In this document: piece after piece, positions 10,787-23,048 of the stretch
Numbering within the stretch: the first letter of the stretch is position 1
Layout: the number at the start of each line of letters is the position of its first letter
From: Selaginella tamariscina
Taxonomy: Eukaryota > Streptophyta > Lycopodiopsida > Selaginellales > Selaginellaceae
Reading direction: 5' to 3'
DNA: 64,000 nucleotides
Assembly (NCBI GenBank): GCA_003024785.1
Contig: PUQB01000022.1
Location: forward strand, 1 to 64,000
Made by a program: the position numbers and the translations under genes
Notes under the pieces: generated by a model
Databases searched by the model: none
What the model was told of the DNA's origin: nothing
Seen by the model: the letters and a program-made list of their open reading frames with translations, nothing else

Positions 10787-13018
10787 TGTCATAATTTTAT
10801 TACGGCTCCTCTTTACTTTGGACGTTAATTGTTATTCCTATTAGACTATGTTGATAAGCTCTAAATGTAATAAAACATGCTCGCTTAGTGCACTTTGGTA
10901 TGTAGTGATGGTCCGATTGGGTGTCATTAAGTATTTGTAAGAAACTTTAGGTGAAGCTAGAACTTACCTTTTAAAAAACTCTTACCCTAGTTTTCAATGT
11001 CTTAGTTAGGTTTCTGGTTGGTTTTGGGATATAGGTAAAAACACCCCTAAGGTTGACCTAACCTCACACCCTAAACCCCTTGGGTTAGGGTTTATGGGTC
11101 GTTAGGCCGTTAAGTTAACTCACCAAATATATTCCCATTGGGAATGAGATTCTGTGCCAACCCACTTACATAAACATGAAAATAGAGGGGGGAGGGGGGC
11201 TCTATCACATATATTAAGTAGTATATGTAGTGACAGTTTTTGGGTTTGTGATTAAGCTCGTTATTCTTCTAGTGGTGCAAACTTTAGCTTGTGTCATTAA
11301 AGCACAACCCTTTGTTGTGCCGCCATAACTTCTAAACAATAGGAGTACGTCCCACCTTCAGGTTAGCCTACCCTTAATGTTGTGTGGAAGTTTTGTCGGA
11401 TTGCACATTCCAAGGGTATGTCTTTGTTCAAATGTGGGCATGAAAACTTGGCTGACAAGTTTCTTTACCAAGTTCTTGAGGGTTCACAAAGGAGTTTTAA
11501 AGTTGGCATGTTTGTGGCACCTGGTGTAACTCTTGAATCTAAAGGGTTATAACACATCTTAGAAATAGTGTCACATGAATATATGACACTAAACTAAATG
11601 ACACATAGTACAATGCCCAAGGCACGCCCTTTGGGGTTGTGTCATGGATTTGTCACTAAGGGGTTGGATACTCTATAAAGCAGGTGTGCTTGTGCTCACA
11701 TCAAGGTGTTAAGCCTTGAACATTGGTTTAAGGGAGGTTAGGTCTTGTAAATAGGTGTGCTATTGGCACACTTGGTTAAGGGAGTGTTCTCCTTAGAATC
11801 TAGGGGTTGAACAACCTAAGCTTATTAGCATGAGCCCTTTTATGAGTCTTATACTTAGGTTATCCAAGCCTAGCCTTAAAAAATTATTTAGTAAAATACT
11901 TATGTTCACCTACAACTCACACTTGTGTTGTTAGAGTTTTTACATAGAGCCACAAAGGCAACTTGCCAGATGCCAACCCTAAAATCCCTTTGTAAAAACC
12001 CTTACAATATCTGGTAAAGTACCCTTGTTAGGAACCCGTCTCTTAGAAACTCACACACTCAGTTGGCCAAGTTCACCGTCAAGGCTCACCTTGTGAGTTA
12101 GGATTTGTAGGCTAGTTCAGCTGCAAGTATTATTAATAACTTGGCATGGTTGAGGCATCTAGAGCAAAGCCTCGTCTAGTCTTGCAGAATGTGAACTTGG
12201 GCAATCTTTTTTAAGCTTGCAAGCAAGTTAAAAAACCAAAGAATTAATTAATTCCTTGGACGTGATGTACCCAATCACAAGGGCAACGATAAGGGTAGGC
12301 TAACCCAAAGGTGGGACATACCCCTATCGTGTGGAAGTTAGGGCAGCACAATAAAGGGTTGTGCCTTAACGACACAAGCTTAGCTTGCACCAGTAGGAGA
12401 ATAATGAGCTCTACCTTATTTAGTTGACGAAAGAAACCCCCCCCGTTCCCTAAATGAGTGAGTGGGTTGGAACAGAATGCTATTAACCCTAAACCTAACC
12501 CCCATGGGGGTATTAGGGTGTGGGGTTAGGTCAACCCTAGGGGTTTCTCTAACCCTTTGACAAGCTATACTCTTTTGAGGAAACCTAACTAGAACGTCAA
12601 ACTGAGGTAGAGTTTTTTAAATGAAAATGCTAACTTCGTTTAAAGTTTCTTGGAAGTATCTAATGACACCCAACGAGACTATCACTAGATACTCAAGTGC
12701 ACTATGCAGGCCTGTTTCTTCTACACCTAGGGTTTATCAACACAACTCAATATATAATAACAATTAACTTTTAAAGTAAAGGGTTAAGTCATAATAAAAA
12801 TTATGACATGTGTCCTCACTAAGTACTATAGGTGTAGGGTATGACTTGGCCACTCAAACCCTTAGGGGTTAGTCATGGTTTAGAGTACTATTTGTCACCC
12901 TATAGGGGTTGTCCTTCGATTCCTAAAGGGGTAAGACTCTTAAGTTTGTCTTGAAAAGACTTAGCATTACTCATATAAGGTGACGATGCTGGGTCCATTA
13001 GAGTTAAAAACTTTGACA
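10787..13018. mobile_element. Nested pair of TIR elements (T-family), site 1
   Basis: An outer minus-orientation copy (10787-11928 plus 12809-13018) begins TGTCATAATTTTATTAC and ends with the complement of TGTCAAAGTTTTTAAC. An inner plus-orientation deletion derivative (11929-12808) begins TGTTAGAGTTTTTAC and ends AATTATGACA. TGTGT flanks the inner copy on both sides. Removing the inner copy restores the sequence seen uninterrupted at about 60350. Arms of about 770-870 bp (10787-11555 and 11945-12808) pair with each other. No coding capacity was found. See 57377-60811 and 24488-26093 for relatives. Confidence 0.75.
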
Positions 13019-14426
13019 ATTTGAGCCCAAGTGAATGAGTTGAAATCCGAGTGAATTTTATAGAAGCGTGGTGAATGCTACACACTATGGCTATGACCAT
13101 TCAAAACAAGGGTTAAAATAGCCATTGCTTGATGGATTTATAGGAATATGATAAGAATCTTTTAGAGGTCATGAGTTTGAGTCTACCCTAACAATTGAGA
13201 GGGCAAAATGAATTGAAATGACTATTTAGTCAAGCAGTTTATCATGGACATATTATTAATCCTTAGGTAAATAGCATTGACAATTATTAATACTTGGTTA
13301 AATGGTGTGGATAATAATTAATCCTCACATAAATAGTGTAGTTACCCATGTCTCGCACTCCTTTTCACAAAAGTAGTAGGGTAAACCCATTCATAAACAT
13401 ATAGAGAATATTACTATGGATATAGTTAACATATAAACAAGACCAAGAACATGGATACCCTAATTGTTTCGTAATCAAATTCATCATGTACCGTTATCAT
13501 AAATGTTCTTAATCTTATTCATAGTATAATTGTAATAGCTAATATGAGTACAAGTGGATCAAAATAGGATGGCTAAGAGGAGAGGGATAGTGTAATGTGA
13601 CACATATTTTTAGTGCAATTATAATTTCACCCAGAAATTTTCATTGTTTTATATATTTTACAAAAATTTTGACACTTTGAATCTTGAAAAATTTATCAAC
13701 TTAATTAGTTTGAATTTAATGAGACCATCTTCTAACAAAAACTCTAATTGAGAGGAATGAAATCTAACTCTTAATCACGTTTCACTTTCTTTCATAAATT
13801 CAATTTTAATTCATCTTACACTTCCACAATTGATGGTATTTATATAACTATAGTACTAGTGTTTAGTTTAAATGTTTCATGCTCTTCATTTGGGCCTTTC
13901 ATATAGCTATTTTCATTTACTCATCGTATTGAACACATATATTACTTCTTAAAAAGTATGCTTGGAAAATTCTTAACACAAGGTTAAAAACACTCTACAT
14001 AGGTTGAACACCCACATGCATCAACTTAAACAAAGAAAGCCAACTTATAAGCAAGTGTTCCCTAGAAATTATAGTTTTCTACGTAGAAACTCCACACAAA
14101 CACAAATATAAAGTATTTTAAGAGGTTCTAGGATACTCCACATGACGGGAGTCATTAAATATTTGTTATAAGACTAAATGTCAAAGTTTTTACTTGGTGC
14201 TATGTACATAATTTGCTAAATGTCATCCAACATGAACATTTGTAAAAAGAACTTATGTTAAAATCAAATGCTTAAATAATGTTCATCTTGTGAATTAAGA
14301 TGCATTCCTAACTGACTAGGGTGCCACAGAGAAAGTGCCTTAACGACATAAGTAAGACTTATGCTGATGGGAAGGAAAACTCTTTTTAATCATTATTCGC
14401 TCACCACGGGTATACTACTTAATTTT
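13019..14426. other. A+T-rich intergenic, no gene seen
   Basis: No open frame of note. A short motif (AATTATTAAT..TTGGTTAAATGGTGT type) recurs two to three times at 13250-13340. Otherwise nothing recognisable. Confidence 0.5.
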
Positions 14427-14965
14427 TGTTAAAGGTAAAATATTAGGAGCATAGGTAGAGAAAATAAGGGTAGGAAGGTCTGTAATAAGCATAGAAGGAA
14501 AGGTTGGAAAATCCTTACTGAGAGGAAAAGGTGAGTAAGGAAAAGGAAAAAGTAAAGGATGACGTGGCGAGAGAAAGGGTAGTTAAGGGGAGTTAGGCAA
14601 GGGAGAAGGGGTCTCCACAAGAAGTTTTAACAGGAGAGGAGGGTCTCCATTTGAAGTTCCAGCATGAGATAGAGGTTCTTTACACTTTGTCTTTTGTATT
14701 CATGTTAGTAATGAAAGGTGCATATTATAAGATCTTGTGTGTATGTATGTATACTCTCAATGAATGGATCTAACAAGGCAATAACCAAAATCCGTTCTTG
14801 CCCTTGACTTCGGAGACCAGTCATTGTGGCTTTGAGAAAAGGAGTTTTATTATATGTAAATGTGGAGAGTTGAAGGAAAGAAAGTGTGAGCCTTTCTTAA
14901 AGGTTAGAAGAAAGGAAACCCGGTTAAACAGGAAAAGGTGGGATTTCCGGTTTTCCTGTTTAACA
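14427..14965 (+). repeat. Solo LTR, same family as 1826-2501
   Basis: 539 bp, starting TGTTAAAGG and ending CCTGTTTAACA. The bases just outside are ATTTT (left) and ATTTC (right), a likely 5-bp target duplication with one change. No internal element sequence adjoins it, so it is best explained by recombination between two LTRs. Confidence 0.85.
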
Positions 14966-15914
14966 ATTTCCATGACGGAAGTCCACCTTCTTCATCATAA
15001 ACTCCACAATACCCATGTCATGTCCTAGTGATAAAATATAAATAAATTTAATTATATATTTAAAAAATGGTAAAACACACAATTTTTATAAGCATGTAAC
15101 TTGGGTGACATAAGCATAATCATTGTGAAGGCCATTATGAATGTGGAGACCCTCCATAGAGCAAGCCTATGGTTAATGAAGCATATTGTTAGGGATGAAA
15201 TTAACTTGCATAATTTTGTGGTAAATTTGACTCAAAATCAATTTGAATATTTACATAATTACATAGACAATTTGAAAATTATATAATACTAGAGAGTCAA
15301 TTTGATAATTTTTTATTATTTTAACTTTAAGTTTATTTGACAAATTCTAATAATAAAAATACAAACCTGTTCAAAGCTCCATATTTTACACACATATTTT
15401 GAATTGTCCATTTATATAACATATTTGTATGTTTATAAATATATGTAGAACGTATTTTATAATTTTAAAAATATAATACACGTAGATATAAATAAACTAC
15501 ACACATATATATTCATATTAAAATTTTAAATGTTATATAAGAATGTTAAACATATAATTTTAACGGAATATTTTAATTCTTTTTATAATTATGAACATGT
15601 TGATCCGCATCTTCTCCCTTAAAAAGAACCATAAAGAATGACCATGACCAATATCAAATTATCAGGAGGGATCTTGAAGTATCTTGTAAGGTGTAATGTT
15701 ATGTTATGTTATGGAAACGACTAGAAGTAGTTATTAAACGAGTAACCCAACGTAGTAAGATGTATATATATTTCTTACCGCTAGAATTTTCTAAACAAAA
15801 AGTCATAAATTAAAACTCATCTTTAAACATATACTTAAACCCCTTACCTTAAACATAAAATCATACTAGGATATACATTTAAATCCAAATAAGGTATATT
15901 CTCCGGAATATTCT
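14966..15914. other. A+T-rich intergenic, no gene seen
   Basis: Very A+T-rich, with many short TATA/TTTA runs. No supported gene. Confidence 0.5.
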
Positions 15915-16015
15915 ATATTTGCTGTTGGAACGATTCGACCCGCTAACTCAGCAAAAGTCACAGGATTCGTTCCTATGACCTTTGGAAACTTTCTACATTG
16001 TACTAACCACGGCGT
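15915..16015 (-). repeat. tRNA-like SINE-type repeat near SSU72
   Basis: On the minus strand it reads CGCCGTGGTTAGTACAATG, then about 30 bases, then ATAGGAACGAATCCTGTGAC, which forms a T-arm-like hairpin. A diverged relative with the same order lies at 48330-48440, upstream of TCTP. It ends about 230 bp before the SSU72 start codon. A SINE origin is inferred from the A-box/B-box-like order only. Confidence 0.4.
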
Positions 16016-16246
16016 TAAAGTTCTAAGCGAGTTTCCTTGCCGTCGACGTAGATTCTGCTAGGTCAAATGCTTTTGTGGATATAATGCGGGTGTGGGATTC
16101 ATGTTGTGCGCCTGGAGGCGGCGGCGGCGGCGGCTTCTTGAGGTGAAATAGATACACAGATTTGTAGCTTTTCCGATTCTTTCCGATCAGAATGAATCTT
16201 CAGTCGGGATTAGATTAGTAGGGTTTTAATCCTCGTTTAGTACGCG

Positions 16247-17750
16247 ATGAAGCTGCGGCACGCAATGGTTTGTGCGTCCAATCAGAATCGGAGCATGGAG
16301 GCGCACGCCCTTCTGCAAAAGGAAGGCATGGATGTAAGCTCGTATGGTACAGGTACACATGTTAAACTCCCTGGCCCTTCCATACGCGAACCCAACATTT
16401 ACCAGTTTGGTACTCCGTATCATCTCATGATTGAAGATCTCAAGCGCAAAGATCCCGACCTGTATGTATAAAATATATCACAGATGTATTCGATTCATGA
16501 TTCTGTACTATATTATATAAATGGTGTTCTACATTTGGGTTTGTAGTTTTCTAGGTTATTGTTAAGTGATTACACACACGGGGACACATATACACATAGA
16601 CAATGTATATCAGTGATTCTAGTGTGATATATGAAAGGTTTATGATATACTGAGTAATCTATGTTATTGTTAACTGGTTGTCATAATGCGCACTCACGCT
16701 CCATGCGCGCACACACACACACATATGTTTATATGGTAGATTCTATTTTCATGATATCATTGAATGTTTTAGTCCATGGTTGTCTTTATAAGCACGCATT
16801 TATCTGTATGTGTTATATACACATATTCAGATATCATTGATCGTATAGAATCATATATTCTAGTATATTGGTATTCTTCATTTGGTTATAGTTAAGTAAT
16901 ACACCCGCACGGATATGCGTATATTGATGTGTTATAATTGCAGGTATAAGAGGAATGGTTTACTGCCGATGCTGAAACGTAATGCGAGTGTAAAAGATGC
17001 TCCTCAACGCTGGCAAGATAATGCAGCAGACGGTGCTTTTGATGTTGTTTTGACGTTTGAAGAAAGAGTTTTCGACCTCGTTAATGAAGGTTAGATTAAA
17101 CTTTCATCTTATGCATGTGTATATGTGCTTGTATACACATACACACGTGTATAAACATCATATGTATATGATTAGTGTTTTTTGTAGACCTTCAGAACAG
17201 AGAACAGAGACTGTACAGAGCGGTATTAGTTGTTAATCTCGAAGTTAAAGATAATCATGAAGAAGCGGCAATTGGGGGAAGACTTGCGTTAGATTTGTGT
17301 CAAAAGGTGAAAGATTGTATTTTTACATTGTTTGATATGATGGCTGTTTGCATTTTTATACGCATATTCACGCACACACGCACGCACGCACACACTAACC
17401 GTGACTAGGTGATGGATACGTGGAATAAGGGCTAGCCTAAAGGGAAATGCGGAGTCTACAAAGGAGCTCCTAAACATAATCAAACTGTTGAATGTACATA
17501 GATGGAACACTACAAGAGCTTTGTTTTATATGCTCTATATGGTGGTGTATGTTTTCTTCGTATAAATGCATGTGTATGGTTTGTCTGATTAATTAATAAC
17601 TAATTACGTGATTAACTGAAGATTAACGTGTTTATTCTGTTTTTACAGCTAGAGGCGGCGGAGTGTTGGGAGGATGAGATAGACGCGATCGTGCGGAGAT
17701 TTGAGAAGCAACATAGACGGCGACTGATTTACACTGTTTGCTTCTATTGA
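16247..17750 (+). CDS. SSU72: RNA polymerase II CTD phosphatase SSU72
   Basis: SSU72 removes phosphate from Ser5/Ser7 of the RNA polymerase II C-terminal repeat and works in 3'-end processing in the nucleus. Four exons splice cleanly: 16247-16461, 16944-17089, 17188-17306 and 17649-17750 (TGA), giving 193 residues, the normal length. The catalytic CX5R loop is at the N-terminus (VCASNQNRS). The conserved FDVVLTFEERVFD segment and the VLVVNLEVKDNHEEAA block with GGRLALDLC are intact, and the protein ends in the usual aromatic tail (QHRRRLIY..FY). Introns are rich in TG/CA and TATA runs. No frame break is present, so this gene looks functional. A GC-rich (CGG)n leader lies at about 16115-16135. 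Confidence 0.95.
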
Positions 17751-19236
17751 GGGTCAATGCCAGTCAACGGCCTATAAAAACCTAACGGCATAGTCTCATA
17801 CGATTCGTTATTCTATCGCATATACTCTCTTAAAGTTGGCTCATGCAATCTGAACCGTTCATTATTCCAACTTTCAATTGTGTGTGTGTGTGTGTTCCAT
17901 ATTTTAAATCTCCCCTCTAGGTATTGTACCCACACTAATTCAATTATTAGCAAATATATAAACAAAGGATGTAATTGAAACAAAATTAATAAAAAACGTA
18001 TATGTACATAAATTATGTAAATTATGCGTGTAACAGAAAAAGGGTTTAGGATACGACGAGCGGTGGGATTTAACGGTGCAGTTGGTGGTGGCTATGGTGG
18101 GACTGTGGTGAGCATACGAAGTTGTGAACTCCTGCCAGGTGGCCACGACCAGGACAGGAAAGTGGGACTGACGGAGAAGGTTAAGGATTGGCACCATTAG
18201 TTTAGCAAATTAAAAGAACAAAAATACAAAAATAAAAAAAAATCAAGTTTAAAATTTTTTACATAACAGTTCACAAAAAACAAAAACTGTGGAATATACC
18301 CCTCAACTGCAATATATTTATCAATTACAAATGAGACATACACTTCATAACTAAAATAATTATGACATACCAATACTGCCATGGTATAAAATATTAACAA
18401 ATAGTATAAATAACTGCATATCTCGCAAATTCATGACATAAATTAACTTGTGTTATTTTCTAAACTTGGTAATGAACTCAAGGTAACAAGGACAATCATT
18501 TTAAACATTGTCGATAAATGAGAAGAGAGTACAATTATTGTTCTTGAGGGTCTTGAAGAGATTCTCTAGCAGCTTGTGAACAAGCTCTAAACTTGTACTT
18601 TGTTTTGCAATGCAACTTTGACCAGGTTTACATATTTTAAATGTTTTTAGCTAGAGTTGAGTTCGAAGAAAAGAATGTTTTATTATCTAAATCTTCCCAA
18701 GGTCATATCTAATTTGTTGGATAAAAGACTTAGGAACATGGATCCAGTGGAAAATCCATAGCTTGTCATGTATTTGGACACACACTTCTATTGGAATGCA
18801 ACTGTGAATAAATCAGGTATGTGTGTGTGTGTGCATGTGTGCACATGAACCTATATTATCAAACATATATAAACTATATATACACATGTGTACACATATA
18901 CACATATATTCCTTAGTAGGAATCATCAAGCAAGTTAAACAAAGTTCTTCATGCCAATGAGACGCTTATGGGGAGTTTATCCCAACTTATTGCCAACATG
19001 CATGCCATTACATCCATAATCCTTGATTAATATGTCTGTTTCATGTGACCATATGTCATTAAACTTTGCATTATTCGTGCTAACTCACTTTGTCTTGGAA
19101 CTTGCATAAAGCTGATGTGATATACATGTGTGTGTGAGAGAGAGAATCCCTATATATTGTGTGTACAACACAAGTATACATAAACAGCACGAACATAATT
19201 TACATGTGTGGGCATCTATATAAAGCTTATCTGCAT
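17751..19236. other. Intergenic, no gene seen
   Basis: Downstream of SSU72. A+T-rich with scattered (GT)n runs (17880, 18820). No supported gene. Confidence 0.5.
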
Positions 19237-19604
19237 GTTTATATATATGGTGTGTACATGTATATATATATATATACACATGTATGTGTAGTGTATGAAT
19301 TTTATGTACTTGTCCATATATATGAAAAGATAACTGCTTGTATATGTTCCATGTGTATATGCACAATACACAGGCAATATAAATGTGTGTGTTTATATAT
19401 ATGGTGTGTACATGTATATATATATATATATACACATGTATGTGTAGTGTATGAATTTTATGTACTTGTCCATATATATGAAAAGATAACTGCTTGTATA
19501 TGTTCCATGTGTATATGCACAATACACAGGCAATATAAATGTGTGTGTGTAATCTTATTTCTAACACAGGCAATATAAATGTGTGTGTTTATATATATGG
19601 TGTG

Positions 19605-19659
<55 letters not shown>

Positions 19660-19786
19660 GTATGTGTAGTGTATGAATTTATGTACTTGTCCATATATAT
19701 GAAAAGATAACTGCTTGTATATGTTCCATGTGTATATGCACAATACACAGGCAATATAAATGTGTGTGTAATCTTATTTCTAGAAG
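19237..19786. repeat. Minisatellite, about 155-200 bp unit, three copies
   Basis: Copies begin at about 19237, 19391 and 19587, each with TTTATATATATGGTGTGTAC, a (TA)n core of variable length, ACACATGTATGTGTAGTG, then TGTACTTGTCCATATATATG and a CAATACACAGGC end. The third copy has the longest (TA)n. The array stops exactly where the LTR of the second chromovirus begins. Confidence 0.85.
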
Positions 19787-20184
19787 TGTAAAGATCATGG
19801 GTTATTTTTTGCCTTTCATAAGACTTGAACCCAAGACCTTTTGGCTAACACACACATGTGTTAACAACTGGTCCGTATGATCCTGGATGCTGAACTACAC
19901 CATCAACAGCAAGGCGTATATTCATACGCATGTTCCAGACCAGTTGTGGACCACACATTCCAACCAGTTGTGGATCACACATTCCAGACCAGTTGTGGAC
20001 CATACAATCCTCAGGACCTCAGATATATAAACAGGGTTCCAGTTCCAGGTTTCTCAGAATCATTCAACACCAGTCTTCGGCCTTGTGTTTCATTTTGTAT
20101 TCATTTCTTTCTTGAATACAATCTCCTCCTTTCAAGGTTCCACCCTTGTTCTAAAGGTTTCGCCCTTTGCACAAGGTCGTGACA
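19787..20184 (+). repeat. 5' LTR of chromovirus 2
   Basis: 398 bp from TGTAAAGATCATGGG to CAAGGTCGTGACA. It contains three CCAGTTGTGGA.CACA-type repeats (19940-20010) and a TATATAA box near 20022. A segment near 19835 has, on the minus strand, GTTAGCCAAAAGG and GGGTTCAAGTC in the order of pol III A and B boxes. It is nearly identical to 23764-24163. Confidence 0.9.
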
Positions 20185-20341
20185 GTTTGAATGATTCTAG
20201 GTAGTGACAAGCTTCTGTTTCCGCTTGTCATCGATCCCATTTTCTTTCTTTCTCCTTTTCAATTTTTTTCGATTTTTTCTTTTCTTTTTCTTTTCTGATT
20301 TTCTTCTCTTTTTCTTTTTGATTTTTCTTCTTCGACTCATC

Positions 20342-21407
20342 ATGTCCGAGCATGCTCTTCATGAGCAAGTTGCTGCCCTCCAGCAGCAGCTCAAACAACT
20401 ACACCTGGAGAATGATCAGCTCCGACAGCGTGCGAATTCTCCAGAGCCGAAGATCAGCATGCCCGAAAAGTTCGATGGTACCCGATCGAAGTTCCGAGGT
20501 TTTCTCAATCAAGTTCGTCTGCGGATCGTGATGCAGCCGAGGCGCTACAGCACAGAACCCATTAAGGTTGGATTGATCGGGTCGCTGCTTTCTGGTTCTG
20601 CTCTTTCATGGTTCTCAGCCTTGCTGGAGAACAATGATCCGATCCTTGGGAATTTTGACGAGTTTGTGGAACGGTTCACGGCGATGTTCAGTGACGTGGA
20701 TCGTGAGAGTGCTGCCATCACCAAACTCCGTCAGCTTCACCAAGGGGTATGTCGGTAGCAGAGTACGCATCGAAGTTTCAACTTCTTGCTTGTGATGTCA
20801 CATGGGGAGATCGTGCTCTCAAGGAGGTTTTCGGTCGGGGTTGCAGGACGAGGTCAAAGACATGTTGCTGAATTTTGCGGTTCCGGAAACCCTCACCAGC
20901 ATGATCGAGTTGGCAATTCGTTGTGACAACCGGTTGATCGAGCGGAAACAAGAACGTCGGCATCCTTCTTTCTTCTTGGTGCCGTCTTCTTCCATTTCTG
21001 CAGTCCCTGTTCCCTCATCTGCTGATTCATCATCTTCCTCAGTAGAACCATCCCCGATGGAATTAGGGCGATCACGCCGAGGCAAGCTTTTGCCAACCGA
21101 ACGTCAGAAGCGGATTCAGTACAAGCTTTGTTTGTACTGTGGGGACCCGTACCACAAGTTGGAGAATTGTCATCGACGTCCAAAACAAGCTCGTGAAGTG
21201 GCCCTTGCTGTGCTGCGGGAAACGAGAAGATCCAGCCCGAATAGGAGCCGTCCGGCTGGATTGCCGTGGAACAACTCATGTTCCTCAAGGCTCTTCACTC
21301 ATAACATCTTCCCTTCCTCATCTTGGATCCATTCCATCCACGAAGGTGTGCAAGCCGTTCCATGTTCCGGTGCAGTTGAAGACACCAGAGGTGGAGTTCT
21401 CTGGTAA
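20342..21407 (+). pseudogene. Gag, chromovirus 2
   Basis: It starts with a coiled-coil-like segment (HEQVAALQQQLKQLHLEN), then PKISMPEKFDGTRSKFRGFL and the capsid (GLIGSLLSGSALSWFSALL). A frame break near 20755 shifts the rest into another frame (LQDEVKDMLLNF, CDNRLIERKQERR). It ends in one zinc knuckle, CLYCGDPYHKLENC, at about 21126-21170. It is clearly related to gag of chromovirus 1. Confidence 0.8.
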
Positions 21408-22913
21408 AGTTTGGTGAATAGCGGAGCGAACGCAAATTTCATAACGACAAGAATTTTGCTGTCAGGCACGGGATCCGTCTACATCCTTTGAAGACTCCTG
21501 GTTCTGTACGGGTCGTTGATGGACGAGATATCAAATCTGGAGGTAAAAATGACACGGAGTTCGTTGAGGTCGTTGCTTGCGGTGCTGTGTGCAACATCTC
21601 CTTCAGTGTTGTTTCTATTCCAGACTCTACGATTATCCTTGGTTTGCCGTGGATCGAGTTGGTGGATCCTGGTTGGAGAGAACGTTTCATGAACAGTTTC
21701 CCAGCTGTTTCAACTCCAGCCACACTCTTTGATTCCGATCCTGTTCCAGTTCCTCCTCCACTTCGAGTCTCGCATATCACCTTGAAGCAGTTCAAGAAAG
21801 ATAGCCGACATGACCCAGCATCCGTGTTCGCGATCAAAGTCTATCCCTGCTCTGCTAAGGATGTTTCTGTTCCTCCTGCCTTACCAAAGCAGTATGCCGA
21901 TTTCGCAGACGTCTTCGACAAAAAGAAAGCTTCTGCCTTGCCACCGCACCGTGAGTACGACTGTCCTATCGATCTCGTTGAGGGTAAGCAGCCGTCCTCC
22001 GGTCCCATTTACGGTCTCTCACCAACAGAGTTGGAGACATTGAGGAAATACATTGAGGAGAATCTTGTCACCGGATTTATCCGTCATTCGCGATCACCGG
22101 CTGGTGCTCCAGTATTCTTTGTTTCCAAGAAGGATGGAAGTCTCCGGCTCGTGGTGGACTACCGAGATCTGAATAAGGTCACCATTCCAAACAAGTATCT
22201 CTCCCGCTCGTCTCCGACATGCTCGAACGTCTTTCTGGTGCCCGGTACTTCACAAAGATCGATTTAAGAGGAGCGTACAATCTCATCCGAATTCGAGAAG
22301 GGGACGAGTGGAAAACAGCTTTTGTACACGCTACGGACATTTCGAGTACGTAGTAATGCCGTTCGGCCTGACAAATGCACCTGCTGTGTTCCAGCACATG
22401 GCTAACGATATTTTCCGGGACTTCTTGGATTTGTTTGTCATCATGTACCTAGACGACATCCTGATATTTTCCAAGACTCGAGAAGAACACGAACGGCATG
22501 TACGGTTAGTCTTGGAGAGGCTCCGGAAGCACCACTTGTTTGCCAAGTTGGAGAAGTGCTCTTTCAGTCAGCAGTCTGTCGAGTTCCTGGGTACATCATT
22601 TCAGCTGAAGGTGTTCACATGGATCCTGCAAAAGTCCGGACTGTATTGGAGTGGGAGAGACCATCAAATGTTCGTGATGTTCGATGTTTCCTCGGGTTTG
22701 CGAACTTCTATGTGTTTCGTTCGGGATTTCTCCAAGATTGCATTGCATTGACGAAGTTGACTGGCAAGGATGTTCCATTTATCTGGTCCTCTGAGGCTGA
22801 GAGGCGTTCGAGTTCCTAAGAATGCGTTCACCTCGGCACCTGTTCTTATCCATCCTGACCCTGCGAAGCCATATTTCGTGGAAGTTGATGCCTCTGACTT
22901 CGCCATTGGTGGA
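21380..22913 (+). pseudogene. Protease, RT and start of RNase H, chromovirus 2
   Basis: The protease active site near 21417 reads V-N-S-G-A-N-A, with Asn where the catalytic Asp is expected. RT follows: [34 protein letters not shown], a frame break near 22195, [30 protein letters not shown], and the catalytic [10 protein letters not shown]. Another shift near 22590 precedes the connection domain. RNase H begins with [16 protein letters not shown] and then stops abruptly at 22914, where the deletion junction starts. Confidence 0.85.
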
Positions 22914-23048
22914 GTGTATCGGGAGGTGTTCCGTGACAAGTTCATCAAAAGACGGAACACCTCCCGATACACCAAATCTGCAGCATCAGGACCCGAACAT
23001 GTCTTGGTGTATCGGGAGGTGTTCCGTCTTTTGATGAACTTGTCACGG
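22914..23048. repeat. 43-nt inverted duplication at the internal deletion junction
   Basis: 23006-23048, the element's own integrase sequence, is repeated in reverse complement at 22931-22973. Its first 21 bases also appear in direct orientation at 22914-22934. The copies start GTGTATCGGGAGGTGTTCCG and can fold into a strong hairpin. They mark the join between RNase H and integrase. Confidence 0.9.

Noticed and set aside
10787..13018. Autonomous DNA transposon
   Set aside because: No open frame over about 70 codons and no transposase motif in any of the T-family copies.
19085..19754. Tyr/Ile/His-rich open frames across the minisatellite
   Set aside because: They come from (TA)n and (GT)n repeats and have no gene structure.
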